Source: an uncultured Paraglaciecola sp. (GTDB taxonomy: Bacteria > Pseudomonadota > Gammaproteobacteria > Enterobacterales > Alteromonadaceae). From it: a stretch of DNA of 64,000 nucleotides. Shown in pieces: positions 37,401 through 46,735 of the stretch. Within the stretch, counting starts at the first letter, position 1. Each line of letters opens with the position of its first letter. The notes beneath the pieces are model-generated. The model saw only the letters and a program-made list of their open reading frames with translations. It was not told the origin of the DNA and ran no database searches. The position numbers were made by a program, and so were the translations under genes. The stretch spans positions 1 to 64,000 of the forward strand of contig CANMKA010000020.1 of assembly GCA_947498355.1 (NCBI GenBank), in the 5' to 3' direction.

Positions 37401-38463
37401 CCAGTTCAATAATTACCCTTTCAAGGTCTTGATTTCCTGACGATGCCATCCAAGCAACTAAGCCACGCAGTTCATCTCGAACTACGCCATTAGGAGCAAT
37501 TACTGAAAAACATTGTTCAACTGAAAGCGAATCTGATCGAGTACAAATGCGTTTAACAAGGTAAGTAGCTGCGCCATACTCCGCAACTATTTTATGAATA
37601 GGTCGGTGTTGGTCGGAATTGTCACCTAGCTTGAACAGCTTAGTCGCTAATAGTGCATTTTGATCATTTTTATCCACCTTTAACAATGAATATATCGAAG
37701 GGTAGATCCTGTCTTGGCTAGTTTCGCCTACACTAATACCCTCTGAGCCCGATAAAAGTAGTTTCGCAAAGACTTCTGATGCTAAAGAAACTTTATCCTC
37801 TACGGTTAGCGTAGAGTTAACTATAACTGCATTATTTACTTCACGCGCTAAATGGTACAAGGCTTGTTGGAATATTGTGCTTTTATCTGAAAAGTGCCCG
37901 TCGCTTTCTATGTATGCATCAGCAAACAACTTCAAAAATTGAGGGTTAGGTAGTATAGGGCTAAGCTCAAACCTCCCGATTTCAGCATTGAAGTCGTCAA
38001 AATCATCTCTACCGGTATGATTAGAATAAATAGCTCTCTGTTCTACTTCATCAAACTCAGAGAGTTTAACAATTAAAGGCTCTTGACCAATAAACTGTTT
38101 AAAAACGCTTGATGATGAATTGCCCCACTCCGACGAGCGACTTGAAATTATGACGTAGTTTGGACTTACAGATGAAACCTTGCCTAATAACTTATGAATA
38201 CCAGCATCATCAATTTTAGCCAGTTCATCAAAAGCATCTAATACTATTGCACCGTCGTTTACTACAACATCGATATAATTAAATACGCTTGCAGTTATCG
38301 TATTTGTATTTAGCTTACGAGCTAAACTGTTTAATAACTCTGTTTTTCCTGCGCCTGGCTCGGCAAGAATAATAATGTATTTAGATTCAGTTAACAGCTG
38401 AACCTCAGTGAAAATATGGTCTTCACAAACAAGTCTTCGTTCAATATAAAAGTCGTCGCTCAT
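34420..38463 (-). CDS. Large P-loop NTPase with C-terminal PD-(D/E)xK nuclease (candidate defence protein)
   Basis: The protein is about 1347 residues. The N-terminus holds a STAND/NACHT-like P-loop NTPase: Walker A AEPGAGKTELL (about 34-44) and Walker B GAIVLDAFDELA, followed by a sensor-like VIISSRSSEWG. A long helical middle resembles repeat-type sensor regions. It contains a CTC-x6-CDC cysteine cluster and a strongly basic helix (VRKARMARKEEYVKWEQ). The last 130 residues carry a nuclease core: D in NRIDITAT, E-x-K in LLVIEAKGQWHSEL, then QLYERY. This layout suits an abortive-infection sensor-effector. ATG 38463 was preferred to a TTG twelve codons earlier; neither has a clear Shine-Dalgarno. 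No named family could be assigned. Confidence 0.75.
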   Translation of the reverse strand: MSDDFYIERRLVCEDHIFTEVQLLTESKYIIILAEPGAGKTELLNSLARKLNTNTITASVFNYIDVVVNDGAIVLDAFDELAKIDDAGIHKLLGKVSSVSPNYVIISSRSSEWGNSSSSVFKQFIGQEPLIVKLSEFDEVEQRAIYSNHTGRDDFDDFNAEIGRFELSPILPNPQFLKLFADAYIESDGHFSDKSTIFQQALYHLAREVNNAVIVNSTLTVEDKVSLASEVFAKLLLSGSEGISVGETSQDRIYPSIYSLLKVDKNDQNALLATKLFKLGDNSDQHRPIHKIVAEYGAATYLVKRICTRSDSLSVEQCFSVIAPNGVVRDELRGLVAWMASSGNQDLERVIIELDPYAVIANGDPSQLSHSSKRFLLTRLVEVEVADPYFRRGDFWRSYSVAGFFTEEVVAEIKTIITTNNDGDLRNFILELLKGSPAVSQLLVELQQIVHCSSESFTTRLQAIVSLLDCNEYDTYPDVLQLIDEANNDSLRLATHVITKTSIDNFSLQELERYFRNCAQLYSNCSERSERTFESRYYIKSLISSLSLSVVTPLLERLSEDLACTCGKKAYECDCRIGISKIIGALLDRFFELAKPPLQPLQIWQWVENLNFSGYGRTNDIASVKALQENHELRQEIIAHVFGNLTNSDAIFQMRIDKFNGHYSHAGLCLRPNDIQFLVDFAYENNNVELWEHFIPAHYHQDNKKGNKNPIKQHMRSQANSKPAFMRKWALKVRKARMARKEEYVKWEQRHRRIMRRRQNQEDKTRIENIAYFNNNREMIEKGEDFGALRFFSYLVLNKPAEINEKVGDEKLVRMALRNCLDFIEPDVPSLEKLAELQCASQCMYVETILLAACIEIFRLNGHLENVKPAMLLALRTNLSVSYQEFEQAERDSLKAEVDRLVFPDIESAKKFLILYLEPQLANGNCKHPEIGLLKYDEVFASLRGELAIDWLSHFEKLDIYALDELFDIAAQYSERSKLDNVIRTRCHALLSQLPEMKSDEKHLNQCKFWFIRAFYFLTLEEAEPYLDWLKSDKQSIFLLESRSGSFNRGEHPYWPKPNSQMVEAIFIAFYDKWPKVHLPSHWGTGSPDNEVAYRFITDIIWCMNSDVPEEAITVINRLLHNKCYEDIHLPLKGIKAEQQRKLALRDFEPPSAQEIVELLDNNEVVTVEGLRALIIHTFERYQKEIQGGEFNAANRFYNKDTNGNYGRLDEVNSVEIVAERLHVMLQPLNIIIRSEHQTKNQNRIDITATKAFGGGQKLLVIEAKGQWHSELYSAASTQLYERYSIHPDAEQQGIYLVIWFGSDEKVANRKSHGITTANELKNDIEKQLPSELKGLIDVFVLDVSRS

Positions 38464-38647
38464 CTTATTAACAAATAACCTATATGAGAGTTTACTCAAG
38501 CAATTTTATTACTGTGACATTCACATAACTGTAGGAAATTTCAAGGCAAAATATCAATTAAATAATACTATTTCCATGTATATTCAGTTAAGCACCTAGG
38601 TTTATCATCGTGAGTTTTATATCCAGATGAATACTGCCTTTACCACA

Positions 38648-38679
38648 AAAAAAGCGAACCATCGATGGTTCGCCTTTTT
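38648..38679. terminator. Strong bidirectional terminator after gcvP
   Basis: The perfect palindrome GCGAACCATCGATGGTTCGC (38654-38673) is flanked by A7 on the left and CTTTTTC on the right. On the minus strand it ends in T7, about 90 bases past the gcvP stop. It also marks the island's right border. Confidence 0.9.
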
Positions 38680-38765
38680 CTCCTTTTTGTGTTCACAATC
38701 TTAATTGCATTCACATTTTTAATTGTAGCGTTCACAAACTTAATTGTTGATCGCCAACGAGCAGA

Positions 38766-41675
38766 TCAATCTTGATAACTCTCAATACTCGGACACGAGC
38801 ATATAAGATTCCTATCCCCGTACACATCATCAATGCGATTCACTGTTGGCCAGAATTTGTTTTTTGCTACTGTTGCCACTGGATAGGCGGCTAGGTTTCG
38901 GTCGTAACTTCGGTTCCAGTCGTTGTCGCAAATATCGGCCAAGGTATGAGGGGCATTGTGGAGTGGGTTGTCTGTGTCGCTCCACTGGCCAGATTCAACT
39001 TTGGCTATTTCTTGGCGTATGCATACCATTGCTTCGATGAAGCGGTCGAGTTCGGCTTTTGATTCTGATTCTGTAGGTTCAATCATGAGGGTGCCTGCAA
39101 CGGGGAAACTCATGGTAGGTGCATGGAAACCATAGTCATTTAAGCGCTTGGCTACGTCCATCTCAGTGACACTACACGCCTCTTTAATGGGACGCATATC
39201 AATAATACACTCGTGTGCTACCCGATTATTTTGGCCACGGTACAATACTGGGTAATGGGCCGAGAGCTTTTCGGCTAAATAGTTTGCATTTAGCATGGCG
39301 ACTTCGGTGGCTTTTTTAAGGCCTTCACTGCCCATCATTTTGATGTACATATAGCTAATTGGCAAAATTGAGGCACTGCCCCAAGGTGCGGCCGACACAG
39401 CTCCATGCTCACGCACTTGGCCGTCTCCAGCATTGGTTACCCCTACCACTTTATGGTTAGGTAAAAACGGCGCAAGATGCGCTTTTACACCGATAGGGCC
39501 CATGCCGGGGCCGCCGCCGCCATGGGGAATACAGAAGGTCTTGTGTAAGTTCAAATGAGAAACGTCTGAGCCAATTGAACCCGGTGATGTGACGCCCACT
39601 TGGGCGTTCATGTTTGCCCCGTCCATGTACACTTGTCCGCCAAACTCGTGGACTATGTCGCACATTTGCTTGATGGTTTGCTCATACACTCCGTGGGTAG
39701 AAGGATAAGTGATCATGGCGCAAGATAAATTATCCCCTGCTTCTTCGGCTTTTTTGCGCAAATCGTCTAAATCGACATTTCCTGCTTTGTCGCAGGCCAC
39801 AACGACCACTTTTAAACTAACCATTTGCGCCGATGCGGGATTGGTTCCATGGGCTGAACTGGGTATCAAGCAAATGTTTCTATGCCCTTCGCCCTTGCTC
39901 TGATGGTATTTTTGGATAGTGATTAAACCCGCATACTCGCCCTGTGCGCCTGAATTGGGCTGCATAGATAAAGCATCGTAACCTGTAATGTCGATTAACC
40001 AGTCGCTTAACTCGTCGATCATCAATTTGTAGCCTTGAGCTTGGTCAAGGGGCGCAAACGGGTGTAACTGACCAAACTCAGGCCAAGTCACCGGGATCAT
40101 CTCAGCGGTCGCATTTAACTTCATGGTGCACGATCCCAAAGAAATCATAGAGTGATTTAGAGCCAAATCTTTATCTTCTAAAGATTTGATATAGCGCAGC
40201 ATGTCAGTCTCAGAGTGATAACGATTAAACACAGGGTGGGTTAAAAATTCACTGGTGCGTTGTAATTCTGCCGGAATTGAATGATTAGGGTTGGCCATTA
40301 AATCTTGGTCGAATGCAGCAATATCTAGCTCAACATTCGCCCCAACAAAAGCCTGATAAAGGGCCTGTAAGTCGTCACGGGTAGTGGTTTCGTCTAAGCT
40401 GATAGCCAACACGCCATCTACATCTGTTCTAAGATTAAGTTGCTGTTTAAGGGCATTGTCGATAATGGTTTGTTTGTTAGTGCCCACTTTCACACTTAGG
40501 GTATCGAACCAAGTATTATTCACTAATTCGAAACCAGATTTTTGCAAGCCAGCCGCAAGAATATCGGCAAATCTGTGAACTCTAGAGGCAATGGTTTTTA
40601 AACCTTGAGGGCCATGATAAACGGCGTAAAACGACGCCATGTTGGCTAACAACACTTGCGCGGTACAAATATTAGAATTGGCTTTTTCTCGGCGAATATG
40701 TTGCTCACGGGTTTGCAGTGCCATACGCAATGCGGGACGACCACGGGTATCTTTTGAGACACCAATGATACGGCCGGGCAAAGAGCGCTTGTAACTATCG
40801 CGCGTAGCAAAAAACGCGGCATGAGGGCCACCATAACCCATAGGTACACCAAATCGTTGAGCACTGCCCAATACTACATCAGCCCCTAGTTCACCGGGGG
40901 ATTTGAGTAGCACCAAGCTTAGTAGATCAGCGGCCACAGCCACTATGCCTTTGTTCTTTTGTACTTCTCGAATAATTGGCTCAATGTCGGTCACTGCGCC
41001 GCTCGTGCCTGGGTATTGTAATAGCGCCCCAAATACATTGTGCTGGCCGGCTTCTTCGGCCTTACCCACCACAAGTTCAAAACCGAACATGTCGGCACGA
41101 TTTTGTACCACATCTAAGGTTTGCGGATGCACATCGTCAGCCACAAAAAAGCTGTTGGCTTTGCGATTTTTGGATACGCGCTTAGCTAGGCCCATAGCTT
41201 CGGCTGCGGCTGTGGCTTCATCGAGCAAAGACGCCGAGGCTAAGTCCATTCCGGTTAAATCAATGCTTAATTGCTGAAAATTAAGCAAGGCTTCTAAGCG
41301 GCCTTGGGCAATTTCGGGTTGATAGGGTGTATAAGCCGTGTACCAGCCTGGATTTTCGAGGACGTTACGCAAAATCACCTTAGGCGTGTGCGTGTCGTAG
41401 TACCCCATACCAATGAATGAACGATGAATTTTGTTTTGGCTTGCCATGGCCTTCAAGTCGGCTAGTGCCTGTACTTCGGTATGGGCTGGCCCAACCTTTA
41501 GTGGCGTTTTTAAGCGGATATCTGCTGGGACAGTTTGCTGCATTAAGTCGTCTAAGCTGTCTGCCTTAATACTTGATAACATCTCGCGCATATCTGGCGC
41601 ACTAGGGCCAATGTGGCGACGAATAAAATCTTGCTTTTGTTCAAGCTCTAATAAAGAAACAGGTGATGAGGACAT
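38766..41675 (-). CDS. gcvP: Glycine dehydrogenase (decarboxylating), P protein
   Basis: This protein of about 969 residues is the pyridoxal-phosphate P protein of the glycine cleavage system. It decarboxylates glycine and passes the aminomethyl group to the lipoyl arm of GcvH. It has the usual tandem alpha-beta halves. The PLP lysine lies in [16 protein letters not shown], and the glycine-rich [15 protein letters not shown] is present. The start [13 protein letters not shown] at 41675 matches the family; an upstream ATG would add 18 unlike residues. It is third in gcvT-gcvH-gcvP and ends at a strong terminator. Confidence 0.97.
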   Translation of the reverse strand: MSSSPVSLLELEQKQDFIRRHIGPSAPDMREMLSSIKADSLDDLMQQTVPADIRLKTPLKVGPAHTEVQALADLKAMASQNKIHRSFIGMGYYDTHTPKVILRNVLENPGWYTAYTPYQPEIAQGRLEALLNFQQLSIDLTGMDLASASLLDEATAAAEAMGLAKRVSKNRKANSFFVADDVHPQTLDVVQNRADMFGFELVVGKAEEAGQHNVFGALLQYPGTSGAVTDIEPIIREVQKNKGIVAVAADLLSLVLLKSPGELGADVVLGSAQRFGVPMGYGGPHAAFFATRDSYKRSLPGRIIGVSKDTRGRPALRMALQTREQHIRREKANSNICTAQVLLANMASFYAVYHGPQGLKTIASRVHRFADILAAGLQKSGFELVNNTWFDTLSVKVGTNKQTIIDNALKQQLNLRTDVDGVLAISLDETTTRDDLQALYQAFVGANVELDIAAFDQDLMANPNHSIPAELQRTSEFLTHPVFNRYHSETDMLRYIKSLEDKDLALNHSMISLGSCTMKLNATAEMIPVTWPEFGQLHPFAPLDQAQGYKLMIDELSDWLIDITGYDALSMQPNSGAQGEYAGLITIQKYHQSKGEGHRNICLIPSSAHGTNPASAQMVSLKVVVVACDKAGNVDLDDLRKKAEEAGDNLSCAMITYPSTHGVYEQTIKQMCDIVHEFGGQVYMDGANMNAQVGVTSPGSIGSDVSHLNLHKTFCIPHGGGGPGMGPIGVKAHLAPFLPNHKVVGVTNAGDGQVREHGAVSAAPWGSASILPISYMYIKMMGSEGLKKATEVAMLNANYLAEKLSAHYPVLYRGQNNRVAHECIIDMRPIKEACSVTEMDVAKRLNDYGFHAPTMSFPVAGTLMIEPTESESKAELDRFIEAMVCIRQEIAKVESGQWSDTDNPLHNAPHTLADICDNDWNRSYDRNLAAYPVATVAKNKFWPTVNRIDDVYGDRNLICSCPSIESYQD

Positions 41676-41762
41676 AAGATAATACAACTTCCAACTAATA
41701 AAAAAGACCAGGCTTGGGCGAGTGCCCAAACCTTAACGTGAGGCTAAATGGGGTGACGCAGA

Positions 41763-42152
41763 TTATTCGTCTTCGATGCTACCCGCGTAATCGTCGGCCG
41801 TTAGCAAGGCTTCAATCTCTGCGGGATCTTCTGCTTTAATTTTGAATAACCAACCATCGCCGTAAGCATCAGCGTTAACCAGTTCGGGGGAGTCGGCTAA
41901 TTCTTCGTTAATTTCGAGTATTTCACCGGTTATTGGAGCGTACACATCCGATGCCGCTTTGACCGACTCGGCAACTGCAACGTCATCGCCTGCGCCAACT
42001 TCGTCGCCAACATCAGGTAGCTCAACAAATACCATATCGCCTAACAATTCCTGCGCGTGCTCTGTGATACCTATAGTAAACACCCCTTCACCTTCGGGAC
42101 GAACCCATTCGTGGGTGCTAGCATAACGTAGTTCATTTGGAATATTGCTCAT
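41763..42152 (-). CDS. gcvH: Glycine cleavage system H protein
   Basis: This 129-residue lipoyl-carrier protein shuttles the aminomethyl intermediate between GcvP, GcvT and lipoamide dehydrogenase. The lipoylated lysine lies in [19 protein letters not shown]. The N-terminal [14 protein letters not shown] and the C-terminal GDGWLFKIK are conserved. It is located between gcvT (31-base gap) and gcvP (87-base gap) on the same strand. The length is normal. Confidence 0.98.
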   Translation of the reverse strand: MSNIPNELRYASTHEWVRPEGEGVFTIGITEHAQELLGDMVFVELPDVGDEVGAGDDVAVAESVKAASDVYAPITGEILEINEELADSPELVNADAYGDGWLFKIKAEDPAEIEALLTADDYAGSIEDE

Positions 42153-42183
42153 GACTGATCCTAATAATTATCAAATATTAAAT

Positions 42184-43263
42184 TTATAAAACACTTTTAC
42201 CGTTTCTGACAAAGCTAGGTTTAACTAGATTGACTGTAACCCACTTTTTGCGGATTTCCACTTGGGCCGTTTGTTCATTTGTTTGGGGTAGACGGGCCAT
42301 TGCAATACTGTGACCCAAAGTTGGCGAAAAAGTGCCTGAGGTAATCACGCCCTCACCTGCCGACGTTTTCACTTTTTGCCCAGCACGCAATACGCCTTTA
42401 TCTGTCATACTTAATCCCACCAGCTGTTGGGTACCTTGCTCTCGCTGAGTTTCGAGGGCTGCGCGTCCAATAAAGTTACGGGTTTGTGGTTGCCACGCAA
42501 TAGTCCATCCCATATTGGCTGCAAGAGGAGACGTGTTCTCGTCCATATCTTGCCCGTAGAGGTTCATACCCGCTTCAAGGCGTAACGTGTCTCGGGCACC
42601 TAAGCCACAAGGTTTAACACCAGCATCGAGTAAACGTTGCCACAACTCACACGCATAGTCTTTCGGCACAATAATCTCGTAGCCGGCTTCACCCGTGTAG
42701 CCTGTGGTAGCGATAAATAAGTTTTCTGCTTGGACGCCATAAAATGCCTGCATGTCGGCCACGGCCTCGCGCTGAGCAGCAGAAAAAACGTTAGCCGCTT
42801 TAGCTTTGCTGTTAGGCCCTTGAACCGCAATCATGGCAAATTCGCAGCGCTGCTGAATCGACACATCAAACTCTTTTGCGTGTTGATTCAACCAAGCCAT
42901 GTCTTTTTCGCAGGTTGCTGAGTTCACCACCAAGCGGTAATTGCTCACGTCAAAGTAATATACGATTAAGTCGTCTACTACCCCACCCTGCTCGTTCAAC
43001 ATGCCGCTATACAGAGCTTTACCCTTTTTTTGTAGCTTAGCCACGTCATTGGCCAATAGGTACTGTAAATACTGCTGGGCCTGATTACCCGTCACGTCGA
43101 CTATGGTCATGTGTGATACATCAAACATGCCTGCGTCTTGACGCACAGCATGGTGCTCTTCGATTTGAGAGCCATAATTAATCGGCATTTCCCACCCAAA
43201 AAAGTCGACCATTTTAGCCTTGGCAGCTAAATGTTTAGGGTGAAGTACAGTTAAATTTGGCAT
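42184..43263 (-). CDS. gcvT: Aminomethyltransferase, glycine cleavage T protein
   Basis: This 359-residue T protein transfers the methylene group to tetrahydrofolate and releases ammonia from the H-protein intermediate. Family features include [15 protein letters not shown], the folate-site aspartate region [10 protein letters not shown], and [20 protein letters not shown]. It is first of gcvT-gcvH-gcvP. The upstream gap with a divergent LysR gene contains an AT-rich palindrome; a glycine riboswitch was looked for and not seen. Confidence 0.97.
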   Translation of the reverse strand: MPNLTVLHPKHLAAKAKMVDFFGWEMPINYGSQIEEHHAVRQDAGMFDVSHMTIVDVTGNQAQQYLQYLLANDVAKLQKKGKALYSGMLNEQGGVVDDLIVYYFDVSNYRLVVNSATCEKDMAWLNQHAKEFDVSIQQRCEFAMIAVQGPNSKAKAANVFSAAQREAVADMQAFYGVQAENLFIATTGYTGEAGYEIIVPKDYACELWQRLLDAGVKPCGLGARDTLRLEAGMNLYGQDMDENTSPLAANMGWTIAWQPQTRNFIGRAALETQREQGTQQLVGLSMTDKGVLRAGQKVKTSAGEGVITSGTFSPTLGHSIAMARLPQTNEQTAQVEIRKKWVTVNLVKPSFVRNGKSVL

Positions 43264-43687
43264 GTTTGGCGCTCATCGTTGACCTTATTGGCGCTAGTAT
43301 AATGAGCCATAAAGATGACAACAAATTGAAACTTTTAATCTATACATAAAAAATATTTATGTATAATCAATCATGCATTTAAAAAATATATTTAATTAGA
43401 ATTTTTGGTAAATTCCGGTCAATAAGTAGTGTTTAAATTTAACTTATGTACCCATAGTCATCCGAAAACCCTTGATTTTAGCAAATGATAATAAGCACTT
43501 AAGCAAGGCAGTGATTGATATTAACCTTACCTAGGCGCAAAAAGAGTGTTTTCTTTTTTTTGGGGGGCTCTGCTTACCCGAGATTCAGATTAGTTAACCT
43601 CAATGTAGGAATGCAGATGTCGAACTATTTTGTGCGAGTTAACGTGCCCCAAGTTGAGGGTATGTTGGTCAGGAGAAAGCAAGCCAA
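43264..43687. promoter_or_regulatory. gcvT/LysR divergent region with palindrome
   Basis: This non-coding stretch of about 420 bases holds, at 43341-43365, a perfect inverted repeat with 10-base arms (TATACATAAA / TTTATGTATA) and a 5-base AAATA spacer, about 80-100 bases upstream of gcvT. A LysR-type T-N11-A operator is possible elsewhere. The rest is AT-rich, and no riboswitch core was recognised. Confidence 0.6.
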
Positions 43688-44542
43688 ATGAAGCAACTGT
43701 CTTTAGATAATTTACGTACTTTTGTTACTGTGGTTGATATGGCAGGATACGCCAAAGCAGGTGAACTATTAGGTAAATCTCAACCGGCTATTAGCATTCA
43801 AATCAAACGTTTAGAACAACAACTAGCGACTAAACTGTTTACTAAACAAGGCCAAAGACAAGTCGTTAACATGCATGGCCGTAAGTTGTATCAGAGCGCC
43901 CAACAGCTATTGGCGTTAAACGACGAAATTTTAGCTCAGTTTCAACCAAAATCGATTACCGGCAGACTGAGATTGGGTATTCCCAGCGAATTCGCTACCA
44001 CCTTGCTACCCAGTATTATTGGTGAGTTTAGTCAGCTTTATCCAGATGTATCACTAGAGGTAACCTCAGCCCTGAGCAAGTCTTTACTACAAGAGCAACA
44101 AAACGAGCAATACGATCTGATCATGGCATTGGTCGATCCAGAACAAGATATTGCTGGTCAGGTGATCATTAACGACCAACTGGTCTGGGTAGGAGATCGC
44201 ACCATTGGGCTCACAGACAATAGCTTATCTTTAGTATTAGCCCCAACGGGATGCGTCTATCGGAGTCGCGCCATCAATAGCTTAAAACAACAAACTAAAC
44301 CTTGGCGGATCAGCTACACCAACGCCGACTTAACCGGTATTTGCGCCGCAATTAAACAAGGTCTGGGGGTGAGTGTGTTAGCCTTAAGCAGTGTGCCCGA
44401 GCAATTGGACGTACTAAACATAGATAGCTTACCGCCACTTGGCTTTATTAAAATTTGTTTAGTTACCGGAAACACCCAACATCCTCAAGCTTGTGCGACC
44501 CTAGCAGATTTTATTCACTCTAAATTGCAATCAGTGAAGTAA
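43688..44542 (+). CDS. LysR-family transcriptional regulator
   Basis: This 284-residue protein has the LysR N-terminal winged helix (residues 5-65: LRTFVTVVDMAGYAKAGELL, then KSQPAISIQIKRLEQQL) and a periplasmic-binding-protein-like effector domain (about 90-280). The HTH is closer to LrhA-type LysR proteins than to GcvA. It diverges from gcvT across about 420 bases, so it may control gcvTHP or only itself. The effector is unknown. Confidence 0.85.
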   Translation: MKQLSLDNLRTFVTVVDMAGYAKAGELLGKSQPAISIQIKRLEQQLATKLFTKQGQRQVVNMHGRKLYQSAQQLLALNDEILAQFQPKSITGRLRLGIPSEFATTLLPSIIGEFSQLYPDVSLEVTSALSKSLLQEQQNEQYDLIMALVDPEQDIAGQVIINDQLVWVGDRTIGLTDNSLSLVLAPTGCVYRSRAINSLKQQTKPWRISYTNADLTGICAAIKQGLGVSVLALSSVPEQLDVLNIDSLPPLGFIKICLVTGNTQHPQACATLADFIHSKLQSVK

Positions 44543-44635
44543 AACCCAACCAAGCCAATAATTACTCTCATCAAAACAACAGTGATGTATACCAATGGGT
44601 GTAAAAGAGCTGACACTGGACGGTTGGGCGCAAAA

Positions 44636-44664
44636 AAAAACGCCAATCAGATGATTAGCGTTTT
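44636..44664 (-). terminator. Terminator of the small membrane protein gene
   Basis: The stem AAAACGC-C-AATCA / TGATT-A-GCGTTTT has one mismatch and a GA loop. It is followed on the minus strand by a run of T, about 20 bases past the stop at 44682. In plus orientation it could also end the LysR transcript. Confidence 0.75.
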
Positions 44665-44681
44665 CTTAAATAAACTGACTC

Positions 44682-44852
44682 TTAAAATTGGTGATTGGCT
44701 AGCAAAGCAGCTAAAGCCGTCATCAAAATAAACAACGAGACCATACGTTTATGGTACTTTCCGTGATAATAGGCTTTGCGCCTTTCTTTAAAAAGCATTC
44801 CATTAGACAACACATCAAAATCTTGGTTGTCATTTCTGTCATGATGTTTCAT
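44682..44852 (-). CDS. Small membrane protein, 56 aa
   Basis: This short protein has a polar N-terminal half (MKHHDRNDNQDFDVL, then a basic KERRKAYYHGKYHKR) and one C-terminal membrane helix (MVSLFILMTALAALLA). It is likely inserted in the inner membrane with the basic side in the cytoplasm. The ATG at 44852 follows GGAGG by 5 bases, a strong Shine-Dalgarno; a TTG five codons upstream lies inside that site. It matches no family I know and stands alone with its own terminator. Confidence 0.6.
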   Translation of the reverse strand: MKHHDRNDNQDFDVLSNGMLFKERRKAYYHGKYHKRMVSLFILMTALAALLANHQF

Positions 44853-45180
44853 TTTATCCTCCCCCAAAAAAGAAACACGTTCAGTTAATTATTTTTATGG
44901 TCCTGAACTATGAGTAGAATTATAACCTGATATTTCTAAATAGCCAGAGCTAAATTTAACAATTACTTAACTTATCGGCAAGTAACTTGACAACCTGAGT
45001 ATTTAGATTCCCTAAACGCAGAAGTTTGGGTATAAGAATGGTAAATAAAGTAAGCAACCCGCACCAAAGGTTAGTGGTTAGTAGCTAAAAGCTAGTGGTT
45101 AACAGTAAACGGCGTTAAGCCTAAACACCAAACATTTGCCCTTTTTATCAATGCAAAGCATGTCAAAAGGGCTAGCTCAC
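44853..45180. other. Non-coding stretch between small membrane protein and ExeA-like gene
   Basis: No gene is seen. The stretch holds imperfect direct repeats TAGTGGTTA (45072, 45094) around TAGCTAAAAGCTA. It also holds an inverted repeat GCCCTTTT (45138-45145) / AAAAGGGC (45165-45172) just past the ExeA-like stop, which may end that transcript but lacks a T tract. Confidence 0.4.
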
Positions 45181-46302
45181 CTAATCGTCAGATTTTAGCC
45201 TGACGTAGGTTTTATATTTTTTTTGTAGCAGTTTATCTATATAGCGAGTCAATTTGATCTTTTGGCTCAAGGCATTATCTAGAGCGTCAACTAATTCGGT
45301 GATCATAGTCTTGTAGTACTCAACGTCTTTAACTTGACCATTAGCAGTGGGCAAATCGAGAATGCCGATAGCCTGCCCTTCAGGATCTTTGGCTTGCACT
45401 TGAGGCTGGGTAGCCTGTTGAGTGGGTGCAGCTGTAGTTTGACTAGCAGCTTCTGGTTCAGTAACTGGACTCGGCTCAGGGGTTTCAGGCCTGAACATCT
45501 CAGCAGACACTTCGCTCACTACGCTTTCAATCGCCGCTAAATCGAATATCTCTAGCTCTTCCAAAAAACCATAGAGTAATACTCTATCCATCAAGGTATT
45601 GATTCGTCTGGGCACCCCAGTGGTAAAATGATAAATCTTATCGAACGCTTCTGCTGTGAACAGTTTTTTGCCGTCCCAGCCAGCATGAGTCATACGATAT
45701 TCAATATATGCTTGGCATTCGTCAAGGGTTAGCGGCGCTAAGTGGCAACTGGCCACAATACGCTGTCTAAATTGCTCCATATTGGGTGCACGCAAGATTG
45801 GCTGAAGCTCTTCTTGTCCAAGTAAAAAGCTCTGCAATAAAGGCTTACCCGAGACTTGAAAATTTGACAACATTCGCAATTCTTCAATGGTTTCAAGAGG
45901 CAAATTTTGTGCTTCATCTACCAACAGCAAGGCACGCTTGCCTTGATTGTGTAAACTCATTAGGTAGGCTTCTAGGTCGTTGAGTATATCGGTTTTAGTG
46001 CTGCCTTTAACTGGCACACTAAATTTACTTGCGACCATTTTTACTAACTCATCAGGACTGAGCTTAGGCGAAACAATTTGCGCCGCTACTATGTCTTGCT
46101 GCATTTGATCGAGCAGGCTATTGGCAATAGTGGTTTTACCCGTACCTATGTCGCCGGTTATTACAATAAAGCCCTCAGCTTGGGATAAACCGTATTGCAA
46201 ATAAGACATGGCACGCTTATGCCACTTACTGCCATAAAAAAAGCTTGGGTCAGGCGTCAACTGAAAAGGCTTAGAATTGAACCCGTAATAATTTTCGTAC
46301 AT
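45181..46302 (-). CDS. ExeA/MshM-like AAA ATPase
   Basis: This 373-residue protein has the typical ExeA-family start MYENYYGFNSKPFQLTPDPS and an AAA ATPase domain with Walker A TGDIGTGKTTIANSL (about 50-64) and Walker B RALLLVDEAQNL. A proline/glutamine-rich linker (about 280-320) and a helical C-terminus follow. Members energise assembly of type II secretion, MSHA pilus or exosortase-linked export machinery. No secretion or polysaccharide genes are adjacent, so the partner system cannot be told. The length is normal; it is probably cytoplasmic and membrane-associated. Confidence 0.82.
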   Translation of the reverse strand: MYENYYGFNSKPFQLTPDPSFFYGSKWHKRAMSYLQYGLSQAEGFIVITGDIGTGKTTIANSLLDQMQQDIVAAQIVSPKLSPDELVKMVASKFSVPVKGSTKTDILNDLEAYLMSLHNQGKRALLLVDEAQNLPLETIEELRMLSNFQVSGKPLLQSFLLGQEELQPILRAPNMEQFRQRIVASCHLAPLTLDECQAYIEYRMTHAGWDGKKLFTAEAFDKIYHFTTGVPRRINTLMDRVLLYGFLEELEIFDLAAIESVVSEVSAEMFRPETPEPSPVTEPEAASQTTAAPTQQATQPQVQAKDPEGQAIGILDLPTANGQVKDVEYYKTMITELVDALDNALSQKIKLTRYIDKLLQKKYKTYVRLKSDD

Positions 46303-46442
46303 AGTAGAGAGTCACTTGCTCAAAAAATTGAGTATCATTTAAAGCACCAAGCTTAAGCCATGTGGCTAATGTATAGCAAACGAAATGACCAAGACTTAGT
46401 GTTCAAATTTCATAATAACAATAAAAAGAGACCCAACCTACC

Positions 46443-46733
46443 GTGAAACCTTGGTTTGTATACATAGTTGAAAACAAATTAGGCCAATATTACACAGGCA
46501 TTTGTACCGACATCGCGCGCAGATTTGCTGAGCATCAAGCCAGTGGCCCAAAGTGCGCAAAAGCCCTAAAAGGCAAAGGCCCTCTTACGCTTAAATTTAC
46601 CTGTCAGGTCGACTCTCACTCTGACGCGTTAAAAACAGAGATATGGATAAAAAGCCTAAGTAAACCCAATAAAGTCAAATTGGTTCACAACCAATACCCA
46701 GACTCACCCATTACCAATACTCGGATCCCTTAA
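46443..46733 (+). CDS. GIY-YIG domain protein (YhbQ/UPF0213-like)
   Basis: This 96-residue protein has the GIY-YIG nuclease fold: FVYIVENKLGQYYTGICTDI (GIY replaced by VYI, YIG by YTG), the arginine in RRFAEHQ, and the glutamate in ALKTEIWIKSLSK. Such single-domain proteins cut or bind branched or damaged DNA; the role in vivo is unclear. It starts with GTG and ends two bases before glnE, so the pair is co-transcribed. Confidence 0.88.
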   Translation: MKPWFVYIVENKLGQYYTGICTDIARRFAEHQASGPKCAKALKGKGPLTLKFTCQVDSHSDALKTEIWIKSLSKPNKVKLVHNQYPDSPITNTRIP

Positions 46734-46735
46734 CT

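Noticed and set aside
43264..43687. Glycine riboswitch before gcvT
   Set aside because: The region was read on the minus strand for the conserved glycine aptamer core and paired stems. None was recognised.
45138..45172. Terminator after the ExeA-like gene
   Set aside because: An inverted repeat is present, but no T tract follows in the required direction, so it was not called as a terminator.
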